The notes under the pieces: generated by a model
Told to the model about the DNA's origin: nothing
Databases searched by the model: none
Seen by the model: only the letters and a program-made list of their open reading frames with translations
Source: Lysobacterales bacterium
Lineage (GTDB): Bacteria > Pseudomonadota > Gammaproteobacteria > Xanthomonadales > SZUA-36
DNA length: 55,781 nt
NCBI GenBank assembly: GCA_029935455.1
Contig: JAOZKI010000007.1
Location: 1-55,781, forward strand
Reading direction: 5' to 3'
Program-made: the position numbers and the translations under genes
Shown here: positions 18,370 through 26,725 of the stretch, piece after piece
Layout of the letters: each line of letters begins with the position of its first letter
Numbering within the stretch: the first letter of the stretch is position 1

Positions 18370-19619
18370 GCTGGTTGACGCCGGTGCTGGTGCTGCTGGC
18401 CATACTGGGCGCGCCCCTGTTTGCCCTTATCGCAGCCAGCGCCCTGTGGAGTTTTTATCAGGCCGATATCGACCTGCAGGTGGTGGCCATCGAATTCTGG
18501 GGCATCGCCGAGATGCCGATCCTGCTGGCCATCCCGCTGTTTACCTTCGCCGGCTACCTGCTCAGCGAAAGCCAGGCGCCGCAGCGACTGGTGCGTCTTA
18601 CCACGGCCCTGATTGGCTGGATGCCCGCCGGCCTGGCTATCGTCGCCCTGGCTGCCTGCGCTTTCTTCACCGCCTTTACCGGTGCCTCGGGCGTTACCAT
18701 CGTTGCCCTCGGCGCTATCTTGTTTCCGGCCATGCAACAGGCGGGCTACGGCGACCGCTTCAATCTGGGGCTGGTCACATCCGCCGGCAGCCTAGGGCTA
18801 CTCTTCGCTCCCTCACTGCCGCTGATCCTGTACGGCGTCGTCGCCGAAGTGCCCATCGACCAGCTCTTTCTGGCCGGACTTCTGCCGGGCTTTCTCATGC
18901 TGCTGGTGCTGAGCGCCTACAGCGTGTGGCAAAACCGCGCCATCCGCACCCCGCTGGCGGACTTTTCCTGGCGAGAGGTTTGGGCAGCAAGCCGCGCTGC
19001 CTGCTGGGAAATACCCCTGCCCATCGTGGTCCTGGGTGGCATCTATTCTGGCACCTTTGCCATTTCGGAAGCGGCGGCCGTGACGGCGGCCTATGTGCTG
19101 CTGGTCGACGTGCTGATTCTGCGTGAGGTCAAGCTGCGCGAACTGCCGCGGATCATGCGCGAGTCCATGATTCTGGTGGGCGGCATCATGATTATTCTCG
19201 GTGTATCGCGGGCCTCAACCAATTACATGGTTGATGCGGGTGTGCCGCAGCAGCTGCTGGCCTGGGTATCGGGCATGGTGGACAGCCCCCTGGCTTTCCT
19301 GCTCATGCTGCTGCTGTTTCTGCTGATACTGGGCGCCATTCTGGATATTTTCTCGGCCATTGTGCTGGTGGTGCCCCTGATCTTGCCCGTTGCGCAGCAG
19401 TTTGGGGTGCATCCGGCACATCTGGGCATTGTGTTTCTGGCCACCATGCAGCTGGGTTATCTCACGCCGCCCGTTGGGCTCAACCTGTTTATCGCCGCCT
19501 ATCGCTTTGAGCGCCCCATTGGGGAAATTTATCTCGCCACACTACCGTTCTTCATCGCTCTACTGCTGTCAGTGGCCCTGATCACTTTCTGGCCCTGGCT
19601 CTCGCTGGCCCTGCTGTGA
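18366..19619 (+). CDS. TRAP transporter large permease subunit (DctM family)
   Basis: 417-residue polytopic membrane protein that carries the sodium-coupled transport path. Signature regions are AIPLFTFAGYLLSESQAPQ near residue 57, FTAFTGASGVTIVALGAI near residue 102 and GYLTPPVGLNLFIAAYRF near residue 370, the conserved C-terminal block of DctM. The upstream frame to 18255 is rejected because the ATG at 18366 overlaps the DctQ stop in the usual ATGA manner. Its 3' end overlaps the opposing nucleotidyltransferase gene by 51 bp. Confidence 0.92.
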   Translation: MSWLTPVLVLLAILGAPLFALIAASALWSFYQADIDLQVVAIEFWGIAEMPILLAIPLFTFAGYLLSESQAPQRLVRLTTALIGWMPAGLAIVALAACAFFTAFTGASGVTIVALGAILFPAMQQAGYGDRFNLGLVTSAGSLGLLFAPSLPLILYGVVAEVPIDQLFLAGLLPGFLMLLVLSAYSVWQNRAIRTPLADFSWREVWAASRAACWEIPLPIVVLGGIYSGTFAISEAAAVTAAYVLLVDVLILREVKLRELPRIMRESMILVGGIMIILGVSRASTNYMVDAGVPQQLLAWVSGMVDSPLAFLLMLLLFLLILGAILDIFSAIVLVVPLILPVAQQFGVHPAHLGIVFLATMQLGYLTPPVGLNLFIAAYRFERPIGEIYLATLPFFIALLLSVALITFWPWLSLALL

Positions 19620-20621
19620 TGACCCGTCAGCTGGAAACTCAGCCGCACTCAGCACAGACCAGCGCTGGTAATTCGCTTCGAGCAAGCGGAAATCTTCCTC
19701 GTCATCCACATCAAGACTGAGCCCGCCATAGGGCGTCACAACCACGCGCACCGGCCCACCCAGTACCGTACTGACACCTCGCTCAACCTTGGTCAAGGTA
19801 TTGCCGGCGCGCAGGCGTCGGTACCAGCGACCCTTGCCGTGACGCAGCATGGCGGTCAGCTGTAAACGACAAGTCATCCAGGCCGCAAACCAGCCACCGG
19901 GCTGACGAAACAGGGAAAACACCAACTTCGCCACGTTATGCCAGTCTTTGGCCTTGCGATAGGAAAAGCTGGTCTGTAGGAATTCGGAATGCTGCAGATT
20001 CCGCGGCCGCGAGACATAGATGTTGGACAGACGAAACAGGCCTTCCTGCATCTGCACCAGAGGTCGCACAATCCCCTGCTCGGCCTCGGCGCCGTAGAAG
20101 GGCTTCAACCCCGGCTCGTCTGCAACCCCGACCAACATGGCGTTATTGCTCCCGCTGGCAGCATCCACCTGTGCTGCCCGCTCCACAAAGTCATCGATGG
20201 CTACGGGCGAGGCCAGCGGCAGATCACAGGACACCAGCAGCACCGGCCGCGTTGTTGAATCTGACTCAGCCTGCTGCCTGCGATGCGCTTCCACCGCTCG
20301 AATAGCGGCCCAACCGTTACTCAGCAGCTTGCCTTCCTGGGGCACGCAATGCACCTCGGGGCAATCGGACAGTACCGACGCCAGTTCATCGGCCGGACCG
20401 ACCACAAAAATTTCGCTGATGTGACGCGCAGCGCGCAGCGCGTCTACCACGTGTCGAACCAGGGGACGGCCGTCTATCTCAAGAAATGCCTTGTTACGTC
20501 CGTTAACCAGACGGCGCGGATTTTGATGGGTGCCGGACAGCACAACCGCCTCAATCGCGCCGCCAAAGCCCGCCGGCTCACGCTCCGCAAGATGCCTCGT
20601 CACAACAGATTCACTCACCAT
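19569..20621 (-). CDS. MobA-like NTP transferase domain protein
   Basis: 350 residues with a nucleotidyltransferase domain in the N-terminal two thirds: AVVLSGTHQNPRRLVNG near residue 26 (a divergent form of the LAGG nucleotide loop), NKAFLEIDGRPLVRHVVDAL near residue 43, and VLLVSCDLPLASP near residue 125 with the metal-binding aspartate. The C-terminal third includes GGLSLDVDDEEDFRLLEA. The family covers molybdenum cofactor guanylyltransferases and sugar- or CDP-alcohol-forming enzymes. The altered loop (SGTHQNPRR) argues against simple MobA, so no substrate is assigned. Confidence 0.75.
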   Translation of the reverse strand: MVSESVVTRHLAEREPAGFGGAIEAVVLSGTHQNPRRLVNGRNKAFLEIDGRPLVRHVVDALRAARHISEIFVVGPADELASVLSDCPEVHCVPQEGKLLSNGWAAIRAVEAHRRQQAESDSTTRPVLLVSCDLPLASPVAIDDFVERAAQVDAASGSNNAMLVGVADEPGLKPFYGAEAEQGIVRPLVQMQEGLFRLSNIYVSRPRNLQHSEFLQTSFSYRKAKDWHNVAKLVFSLFRQPGGWFAAWMTCRLQLTAMLRHGKGRWYRRLRAGNTLTKVERGVSTVLGGPVRVVVTPYGGLSLDVDDEEDFRLLEANYQRWSVLSAAEFPADGSSQQGQREPGPESDQGH

Positions 20622-20843
20622 TTAACAGCCAGATATATCCAATGACACCGCTGACAGCTTCCCAGTCATCACCATGGCTGATGGCATGCTGCATCCCTCT
20701 GGTCTCGCCAGTGCGGGTCCGACTTTATTATGCACGCATTGTCTTACAGGGTCGCCAGTGATACCACCACCCCCTTGCCGGCTTCCCTAAGCTGATTAGC
20801 AATCAGGCTGAAAAGGCATTCGCTTTATCGCAAAAATTTCTGC
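20622..20843. other. Intergenic stretch upstream of DnaA boxes
   Basis: I see no gene, terminator or repeat in this part. It separates the divergent nucleotidyltransferase start (20621) from the DnaA-box cluster and RNA candidate and presumably holds the nucleotidyltransferase promoter. Confidence 0.4.
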
Positions 20844-20920
20844 TTATCCACAGCCCCGCAAACGAGGTTTCATAAACTTGTATTTTCCACATAAAGTGAT
20901 CGTTCAAAATCTGTGGATAA
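20844..20920. promoter_or_regulatory. Cluster of three DnaA boxes
   Basis: TTATCCACA at 20844-20852 (+, perfect R-type box), TTTTCCACA at 20883-20891 (+, fits TTWTNCACA) and TGTGGATAA at 20912-20920 (perfect box on the minus strand) lie within 77 bp. The setting is locally AT-rich. The gene context is not that of oriC. A DnaA-controlled promoter or a datA/DARS-like DnaA-binding site is inferred. Confidence 0.65.
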
Positions 20921-20936
20921 GGTGGCTGGCTGCTCT

Positions 20937-20965
20937 TTGACAGAGCCCGGGCGTAGGAGTAGTTT
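20937..20965 (+). promoter_or_regulatory. Possible promoter of structured RNA
   Basis: Exact TTGACA (20937-20942) followed after 17 bp by TAGTTT (20960-20965). The -10 is poor, and the -35 also lies in the loop of a small hairpin (GCTCT/AGAGC, 20932-20946), so this is tentative. It begins 16 bp after the last DnaA box. Confidence 0.3.
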
Positions 20966-20971
20966 GAATCC

Positions 20972-21382
20972 CCCGTTACAGGAATCCCACCGGCTGAAAA
21001 GTCGGGTCGGAGCAGAGACTGAGAAGATCGAAAGATCGGCTCATGGCTCGCCCCGAAGCGGCACTGGGCCGACCCGCCCGCTGTCGCTGAGGCCTAACGA
21101 AACGGCCAATGCCCGGATGGTACCGGGTAGGTCACCCGGACCGGGTTCTGCGATAAATCGGTCGTACCATGGAGGTGACTCGAAGAAGATTCGCGATCTT
21201 CCGAGATAGACGCTCCGGCGTCGATAAAGAACGGCGGCGGGAAGGGCCGCGACCAGCAACCGCAGGCAGAACAGAAGCGGGGCGGGTCTGAATTGGAAAG
21301 GCCTAGGGCGGGTCTGCAGCCAGCCAGAGACGGAGTTCCAATCTTTCATAGGCCGGGAAAACTCGTTTTTCCCGGCCTTTTT
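20972..21382 (+). ncRNA. Candidate structured non-coding RNA of about 0.4 kb
   Basis: No plausible coding frame, but many perfect local and nested pairings, and a strong terminator at the end. Hairpins: CCGGCT-GAAA-AGTCGG (20990-21005, GNRA loop); GATC-GAAA-GATC (21026-21037, GNRA loop) inside a possible GGGTCGG/CCGACCC helix (21004-21010 with 21069-21075); CCGGGT/ACCCGG (21123-21139) nested in ATGGTA/TACCAT (21117-21122 with 21165-21170); CTCG..GAAGAT/ATCTTC..CGAG (21179-21205); GACGC-TCCG-GCGTC (21209-21222, UNCG loop); GCGGC/GCCGC (21234-21250); ATTGGAA/TTCCAAT (21292-21298 with 21336-21342). GNRA and UNCG loops together argue for selected RNA structure. It does not match the conserved cores of RNase P RNA, tmRNA, 6S or SRP RNA as I know them. 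The exact 5' end is uncertain. Confidence 0.6.
21351..21382 (+). terminator. Rho-independent terminator of RNA candidate
   Basis: GGCCGGGAAAA pairs with TTTTTCCCGGCC across CTCG, followed by five T. It works only on the plus strand and lies more than 90 bp before mlaF, so it must end a transcript that begins upstream within the non-coding stretch. Confidence 0.9.
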
Positions 21383-21510
21383 AGTGGGCGCATTTTCTTG
21401 CCGGGGCAGGGTTCAGCGGCAACAGACCGATGCGCTGTGACTTATTTCACCTGCCGTTACGCCCAACAAGGCCTACAATGGCGGCTAGCAAATTAGAAGA
21501 ACACCCATTC

Positions 21511-22314
21511 ATGCAAGCGACCGAGAGCTCAGCAGAGGCTCTGATCAAAGTACGCGGCCTGACTTTTCGGCGCGGCCAGCGACGGGTTCTAAACCACGTG
21601 GACATGGATATTCCGCGCGGCAGCGTCGTGGCCATCATGGGCCCCAGCGGCGTGGGCAAAACCACCATTCTCAAGCTGATTGCAGGTCAACTGCAGCCGG
21701 ATGCCGGCTCTGTCACCATCAATGGAAAGGCCGTAACCGGGCTTAATCGCCGTGAACTCTTCGCCCTGCGGGAGGACATGGGCTTCCTGCTCCAGAACGG
21801 CGCGCTGTTTACCGACCTGACCGTGTTCGAAAATGTGGCCACGCCCCTGCGTGAGCACCGGCGCATGAAGGAAGAAGAAATTGCTGTACGTGTGGAAGAA
21901 AAGCTCCATGCGGTAGGACTGAGCGGCACGGGCGAATTGATGCCCGATGCCCTGTCCGGCGGTATGGCGCGACGCGTGGCCCTGGCCCGGGCAGTGGTGC
22001 TCAACCCGTCCATCGTGATGTTTGACGAACCCATGGCCGGACTGGATCCGATCGCGGTCAGCACCATCAACCAACTGATCCGGCAAACCAACGACGACCT
22101 GGGCCTGACCAGCATCGTGGTTACCCACGATGTCGAACAAATGAGTCGCCTGGTTGATTATTGCTACATCATTGCTGATGGACGCATTGCCGGCCAGGGC
22201 CATCCCGATGAACTGCGCGGCAGCGACAACCCCGCAGTCAAGCAGTTTATGAATGGTCACGTGGATGGTCCGATTCCCTTTCATTACGATCAGGCCAGCG
22301 GCGCAGCGTCATGA
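21511..22314 (+). CDS. mlaF: Phospholipid transport ATP-binding protein MlaF
   Basis: ATPase of the Mla ABC system, which moves phospholipids between outer and inner membranes. About 267 residues. Walker A GPSGVGKTT near residue 47, Q-loop FLLQNGALFTDLTVFENVA, signature LSGGMARRVALARAVV and Walker B IVMFDEPMAGLDP are all intact, and the tail FMNGHVDGPIPFHY is the MlaF-typical C-terminus. Starts at 21430 and 21478 are also in frame; I prefer the ATG at 21511 by comparison with MlaF length. The stop overlaps the mlaE start by four bases. Confidence 0.9.
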   Translation: MQATESSAEALIKVRGLTFRRGQRRVLNHVDMDIPRGSVVAIMGPSGVGKTTILKLIAGQLQPDAGSVTINGKAVTGLNRRELFALREDMGFLLQNGALFTDLTVFENVATPLREHRRMKEEEIAVRVEEKLHAVGLSGTGELMPDALSGGMARRVALARAVVLNPSIVMFDEPMAGLDPIAVSTINQLIRQTNDDLGLTSIVVTHDVEQMSRLVDYCYIIADGRIAGQGHPDELRGSDNPAVKQFMNGHVDGPIPFHYDQASGAAS

Positions 22315-23063
22315 AAGAAGCGATGCTAAGCCCCATCACGGAAGCCGGGCGCTGCGCCCTGTTTCTGCTGCGCATGCTGGCCGGTCTGCGGCCCGGCCCG
22401 GCCCTGCTACGCAATGTGTTACAGCAGACCTTTCTTATCGGCGCCCGCTCACTGGTCATCATCATGGTATGTGGATTCTTTGTTGGCATGGTGCTGGCAT
22501 TGCAATCCATCAACGCACTGCAACAGTTTGGGGCCTCCGACCAGGTCAGTCTGCTGGTAGGCAAGTCGCTGTTCCGGGAACTGGGCCCGGTACTGACCGC
22601 CCTGCTCTTCGCCGGCCGCGCGGGAACGTCCATTGCTGCTGAAATCGGCCTGATGAAGGCGACCAGCCAGATCGACGCCATGGAACTCATGGCCATCGAC
22701 CCGGTGCAGCGTATTGCGCTGCCACGCTTCCTGGCCGGACTGCTGTCCGTACCGCTGCTGACCGCCATGTTTAATGCGCTGGCCATTCTCGGCGCCGTGG
22801 TATTTTCCATCGGTGTCATGGGCCTGGACGCGGGTGTGTTCTGGTCCAAGCTGCAAAACGGCGTTTACTTTCAGCAAGACTTTATGAGCGGCGTCTGGAA
22901 AAGTCTGGTTTTCGGTGGCATCGTCAGTCTGGTTGCCGTTTGGTATGGCTTTTCCAGCAAGCCCACCGGCGCCGGGGTTGGCACCGCGACCACCAATACC
23001 GTCGTGGTCAGCTCCGTGCTGGTACTGATCTTTGACTTCATACTTACATCATTTATGACCTGA
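22311..23063 (+). CDS. mlaE: Phospholipid transport permease MlaE
   Basis: 250-residue inner-membrane permease of the Mla complex. GARSLVIIMVCGFFVGMVLA near residue 43, SLFRELGPVLTALLFAGRAG near residue 85, and EIGLMKATSQIDAMELMAID near residue 112 are hallmarks of the MlaE/YrbE family, including the coupling-helix region that contacts MlaF. The ATG overlaps the mlaF stop (ATGA), and mlaD follows 15 bp later. Confidence 0.93.
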   Translation: MKEAMLSPITEAGRCALFLLRMLAGLRPGPALLRNVLQQTFLIGARSLVIIMVCGFFVGMVLALQSINALQQFGASDQVSLLVGKSLFRELGPVLTALLFAGRAGTSIAAEIGLMKATSQIDAMELMAIDPVQRIALPRFLAGLLSVPLLTAMFNALAILGAVVFSIGVMGLDAGVFWSKLQNGVYFQQDFMSGVWKSLVFGGIVSLVAVWYGFSSKPTGAGVGTATTNTVVVSSVLVLIFDFILTSFMT

Positions 23064-23078
23064 GAGCATCGCGCCATC

Positions 23079-23555
23079 ATGAAAGCGAATTACAAGGTAG
23101 AACTGGCGTCCGGAATTTTTCTTTTGCTGGGCGTGGGTGCCCTGCTGTGGCTGTCCACCAAAGCCACAGATTTTGGCAACGAACTGGGTGACCAGAGCTA
23201 TTCGGTTACCGCCCGCTTCACGAACGTGGCGGAACTCAAGCCACGGGCACCGGTGAAGATCGGTGGCGTCGCGGTTGGCATGGTTCAGAGCATCACGCTA
23301 GACCCCATGTCCTTTGAGGCAGTGGTGACGCTTACGCTGGACCAGCGTTATAACGAAATACCGCTGGACACGAGCGCATCCATCCTCACCAGTGGCGTGC
23401 TCGGAGATCGCTATGTTGGCCTGGAACCCGGGGGCTCTTTTGAGGTCCTTGAGGAAGGTGATGAATTAATGCTGACCCAGTCCGCTGTTGTGCTGGAACA
23501 ACTGATCAGCAAATACCTGTTCAACGCGGGCGAAACGGAGGGAGAAGACCCATGA
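23079..23555 (+). CDS. mlaD: Outer membrane lipid asymmetry protein MlaD (MCE domain)
   Basis: 158-residue single-pass inner-membrane protein with one MCE domain. A transmembrane helix (about residues 8-28) precedes SVTARFTNVAELKPRAPVKI and GGVAVGMVQSITLD, the start of the MCE fold. GDRYVGLEPGG near residue 108 belongs to the conserved pore-loop region. It forms the hexameric lipid channel on top of MlaE. It overlaps mlaC by four bases. Confidence 0.92.
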   Translation: MKANYKVELASGIFLLLGVGALLWLSTKATDFGNELGDQSYSVTARFTNVAELKPRAPVKIGGVAVGMVQSITLDPMSFEAVVTLTLDQRYNEIPLDTSASILTSGVLGDRYVGLEPGGSFEVLEEGDELMLTQSAVVLEQLISKYLFNAGETEGEDP

Positions 23556-24160
23556 AACGCCTTTTGCTATCGCTGCTACTCAGCGCCCTATGCTGCACCG
23601 CAGCACTGGCCGAAGAGCAAGGCCCAGAGGAACTGATCCGTTCCGTTGCCGGCAGTCTGCTGCAGAAAATTGGCACCAATGAGGCCCAGTATCGCGCCAA
23701 TCCGTCACTGCTCCAGGACCTGGTGCGCACGGACCTGCTGCCCACCATGGATGTGCGCTATTCCGCGCGACTCATTCTCGGGCGCGCTGGCCGCGGCATC
23801 AGTGAGGAGCAACTCACCGCATTCGCCGACACCATGAGTGAAGTGCTGATCAGTCGCTACGCCGATGGCATGCTGGAGTATCGCAATCGCGACCAGTTGG
23901 AGGTACTCCCCCTGCGCGGTGAGCTGAATGAAAAGGCGCAGCGCGTGCGTACCCGGGTACGTACGGAAAATGGCACGCAGATTCCGGTGGACTATGTGTT
24001 CCGCAAAACCGACCAGGGCTGGAAAGCCTTTGACGTCGTGGTGGAGGGCATCTCCTATGTCACCACCTATCGCAATCAGATCATGCCCCAGGTGCAGGAA
24101 GCGGGCATCGACGCAGTCACCGAGCGCCTGGCGCGTGGTGAACTGAAGCTCAGCGAATAG
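23552..24160 (+). CDS. mlaC: Periplasmic phospholipid-binding protein MlaC
   Basis: 202-residue secreted lipid shuttle. A clear signal peptide (residues 1-20, ending ALA) is followed by a helix-rich N-terminal region and an NTF2-like half. RYADGMLEYRNRDQLEVLP near residue 106 and VPVDYVFRKTDQGWKAFDV-type sequence near residue 145 fit the MlaC/Ttg2D family. It ferries phospholipid between MlaA at the outer membrane and MlaFED. The STAS protein MlaB, often next in this operon, is absent here; the next gene is mlaA. Confidence 0.92.
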   Translation: MKRLLLSLLLSALCCTAALAEEQGPEELIRSVAGSLLQKIGTNEAQYRANPSLLQDLVRTDLLPTMDVRYSARLILGRAGRGISEEQLTAFADTMSEVLISRYADGMLEYRNRDQLEVLPLRGELNEKAQRVRTRVRTENGTQIPVDYVFRKTDQGWKAFDVVVEGISYVTTYRNQIMPQVQEAGIDAVTERLARGELKLSE

Positions 24161-24167
24161 TCAGCCG

Positions 24168-24920
24168 GTGCACCCTACAACACGCAAGGCAAGAGCCTGG
24201 CAACGGTTGCTGATTTGCGCCCTCGCGGTGGCATTCCTGAGCGCCTGTGCCGGCACCCAGAGTCGCAACACGGATCCGATCAATGACCCCTGGGAAGGCT
24301 ACAACCGCAAAATTCATGCCTTCAATATGGGCGTGGATCGATATGTAGCACGCCCGCTGGCCAAGGGCTATGACACGGTTACGCCCGCACCCATCAAGCG
24401 CGGTATCGGTAACTTTTTCCGCAACCTGAACTATCCGGTGACGGCCTTTAACCAGATTATGCAGGGTAAATGGCAGGAACTGGGCGAAAGCACGGACCGC
24501 TTCCTGGCCAACACGATTTTTGGCCTGCTGGGCTTTTTTGATATTGCCTCCCGGGCGGACCTGCCCTACCACCGGGAAGACTTTGGGCAAACGCTGGCCG
24601 TATGGGGCTGGAAGGACAGCAACTATCTGGTCATGCCCTTCCTGGGACCCTATACCACGCGGGACCTGCTCGGCCGAAGCTTCTACGGCTACCTCCACCC
24701 GATTTCCTACGCCGCGCGCGAGGGCGTCTACTGGCCTATTCCCGCGGAATTGATTCAGCTGCGGTCGGAACTGCTGCCGCTGGATGCGGAAATCGACGCA
24801 CAATATGATCCCTACGTCTTTATTCGCGATGCCTGGCTGCAGAGGCGAACCAACTTGATCTATGATGGCAGTCCACCGGAACTGGATTACGAAGCCATGT
24901 TGGAGGATTTTGAGGAATGA
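24168..24920 (+). CDS. mlaA: Outer membrane lipoprotein MlaA (VacJ)
   Basis: 250-residue lipoprotein of the outer membrane that extracts misplaced surface phospholipid for MlaC. The lipobox is LSAC near residue 25. NDPWEGYNRKIHAFN near residue 41, the region NFFRNLNYPVTAFNQIMQGK and the loop GFFDIASRADLPYHREDFGQTL are characteristic of VacJ proteins. The GTG start lies 7 bp after mlaC. Its presence directly in the mlaFEDC run makes a near-complete Mla system in one operon. Its stop overlaps the next gene by four bases. Confidence 0.93.
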   Translation: MHPTTRKARAWQRLLICALAVAFLSACAGTQSRNTDPINDPWEGYNRKIHAFNMGVDRYVARPLAKGYDTVTPAPIKRGIGNFFRNLNYPVTAFNQIMQGKWQELGESTDRFLANTIFGLLGFFDIASRADLPYHREDFGQTLAVWGWKDSNYLVMPFLGPYTTRDLLGRSFYGYLHPISYAAREGVYWPIPAELIQLRSELLPLDAEIDAQYDPYVFIRDAWLQRRTNLIYDGSPPELDYEAMLEDFEE

Positions 24921-26725
24921 AGTCAGACAGCACCCTGCGCCTCGCGCTGGCTGTGCTGCTCCTGTCCCTTCAAACCGCTTGCAAGGATGCAGCGGACTCG
25001 GCAGCCGACCTAACCGAGCCAAAGCGTTACGTGCATTCGCTGGACGGAGTACCCGCCTCGCTGGATCCGGCTCAGGCCGGCACACGCTACGCTAAATTTC
25101 TGGTTCTCAATCTCTACGATACGCTTTACCGCTATCGCTATCTGGCCCGCCCCTATGAGCTGGCGCCCAATCTGGCCGCTGCCATGCCCGAGCTCTCCAA
25201 GGACGGGCTCACGCTCACCATCCGCCTGAAACGCGGCGTGCATTTTATCGACGACCCGGCCTTCGCCGACGGCAAGGGGCGGGAGGTCACGGCGCAGGAT
25301 GTGATCTATTCCCTGCAGCGCCACTTCGATCCAGCAACCCGTTCCCAGGGCGCCTGGCTGTGGCAGGGGCGCATCGAGGGTCTGGACGCGTGGAAGGACC
25401 AGGGCAGCAACTATGAGCAGCCGGTCAGCGGGCTGCGAGCGCTCGATCGCCATACGCTGGAAATCCGACTGACCCAGCCATACCCCCAGTTCGTACACAC
25501 GCTGGCGCAGGGCTTTGCCGGCGTGGTGCCGCGTGAAGCGGTGACTGCATATGGGCTTGAATTGGGACGCCGTGCGGTGGGCTCGGGGCCGTTTCGCCTG
25601 CAGAGCATCGACAGCGCCCGCGCGCGCCTGGTCCGCAACGAGCGTTTTCGTCAGGAAACCTTTGATCTGGCGCTGGAGGGCTTTGATCCAGAACGCGATC
25701 AGGGGCTGGGACTGACCGCCCTCGACGGTCGCAGCTCACCTTTTATTGATGAGCTGGAGGTAGAGTTTATCCCCGAGGACGCAGCGCGCTGGTCCAGCTT
25801 CTACAGCGGTCTCACGCAGTTTACCAAGGTCCCCGTAGCGCAATTCGGCCAGGTGCTGGAAAGCACCGCTCCACCAACGCTGAAGCCCGAACTGCAAGAG
25901 CGTTTCCAGCTCCAGGCGGCGCCGGAACTGGGCTTTGTCTATACGTCCTTTAATATGGCCGATCCGGAGATCGGCTACAGCGAAGATCCGCAGCGCAACG
26001 CCCGCAACCGGGCCCTGCGCTGTGCCATCGTGAAGGGTTTTGACTGGACGCAGCGCAACCAGCGCTTTTTTGGCGGCATCGGTGAGGTGTTCCCCGGCGT
26101 TATTCCGCCGCGTCTGCCAGAGTACGATCCAGAACAGGACCGCGGTTCCACCGAAGCCGACCCGGCCGCGGCCCGCGCCCTGCTCGCTGCCGCAGACTGG
26201 GATGCCGGCAATCTGCCCGTACTGGAGTATGGTTTTCCTGCCAGCGTGACCGAACGGCAACTGTTCGAACAGTTCCGCGGCTTTATGGAAGCCATCGGCT
26301 ATCCACGGGCGAAGATTCAGCCCCTGTCCTACGCCAGCTTTGGCGACTACTACCGGGCCTACAGCCAGGGCCAGGTAATGCTCATCACCAGCGCCTGGAC
26401 CATGGATTATCCCGATGCCGAAAATACCGTGCAGCTGTTTTACGGCCCGCATCGTGCCCCAGGAGCCAACGCTGCGAGCTTTGATGACCCGCAATTCAAT
26501 ACCGCCTTCAGCGCGGCCGCCACCTTGCCACCCTCGCCCCAGCGCACCGAGCTCTATCGGGCCGCCAACCAGCGGGTCATAGATGAGTGCGCAGCGATAA
26601 CGGGGCTGGTGCGCCGGCTGGTTTTACTCTGGGACCGCCAGGTGATTCTGCAACCGGACTGGGCCTTCGTGGGCGGCTATGCCATGCGCTTTGTAGATCT
26701 GCGCGACCCTGCCGGGCAACGCTAA
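24917..26725 (+). CDS. ABC transporter substrate-binding protein, family 5 (peptide-type)
   Basis: Extracytoplasmic solute-binding protein of 602 residues. An N-terminal signal ends in LQTAC, a slightly unusual lipobox, so it is probably a lipoprotein. VHSLDGVPASLDPAQAGTRY near residue 38 and DGLTLTIRLKRGVHFIDDPAF near residue 95 are the SBP_bac_5 opening motifs. LITSAWTMDYPDAENTVQLF near residue 493 is the typical late motif of peptide-binding members. Coupled to mlaA by a 4-base overlap and to the permease by a 1-base overlap. Ligand is probably an oligopeptide, but nickel, glutathione or other ligands occur in this family. Confidence 0.88.
   Translation: MKSDSTLRLALAVLLLSLQTACKDAADSAADLTEPKRYVHSLDGVPASLDPAQAGTRYAKFLVLNLYDTLYRYRYLARPYELAPNLAAAMPELSKDGLTLTIRLKRGVHFIDDPAFADGKGREVTAQDVIYSLQRHFDPATRSQGAWLWQGRIEGLDAWKDQGSNYEQPVSGLRALDRHTLEIRLTQPYPQFVHTLAQGFAGVVPREAVTAYGLELGRRAVGSGPFRLQSIDSARARLVRNERFRQETFDLALEGFDPERDQGLGLTALDGRSSPFIDELEVEFIPEDAARWSSFYSGLTQFTKVPVAQFGQVLESTAPPTLKPELQERFQLQAAPELGFVYTSFNMADPEIGYSEDPQRNARNRALRCAIVKGFDWTQRNQRFFGGIGEVFPGVIPPRLPEYDPEQDRGSTEADPAAARALLAAADWDAGNLPVLEYGFPASVTERQLFEQFRGFMEAIGYPRAKIQPLSYASFGDYYRAYSQGQVMLITSAWTMDYPDAENTVQLFYGPHRAPGANAASFDDPQFNTAFSAAATLPPSPQRTELYRAANQRVIDECAAITGLVRRLVLLWDRQVILQPDWAFVGGYAMRFVDLRDPAGQR

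Noticed and set aside
20844-20920. Chromosomal origin oriC
   Set aside because: Only three boxes, no repeated AT-rich 13-mers, and no dnaA, rpmH, gidA or mioC nearby.
20913-21349. Open frames on both strands in the RNA region (20913-21209 plus, 21041-21349 minus)
   Set aside because: No ribosome sites or family resemblance, arginine/proline-rich composition typical of GC-rich non-coding DNA, and they overlap each other.
20972-21382. RNase P RNA or tmRNA
   Set aside because: Length and terminator fit, but the universal RNase P GAGGAAAGUCC block and the tmRNA tRNA-like 3' end are missing on both strands.
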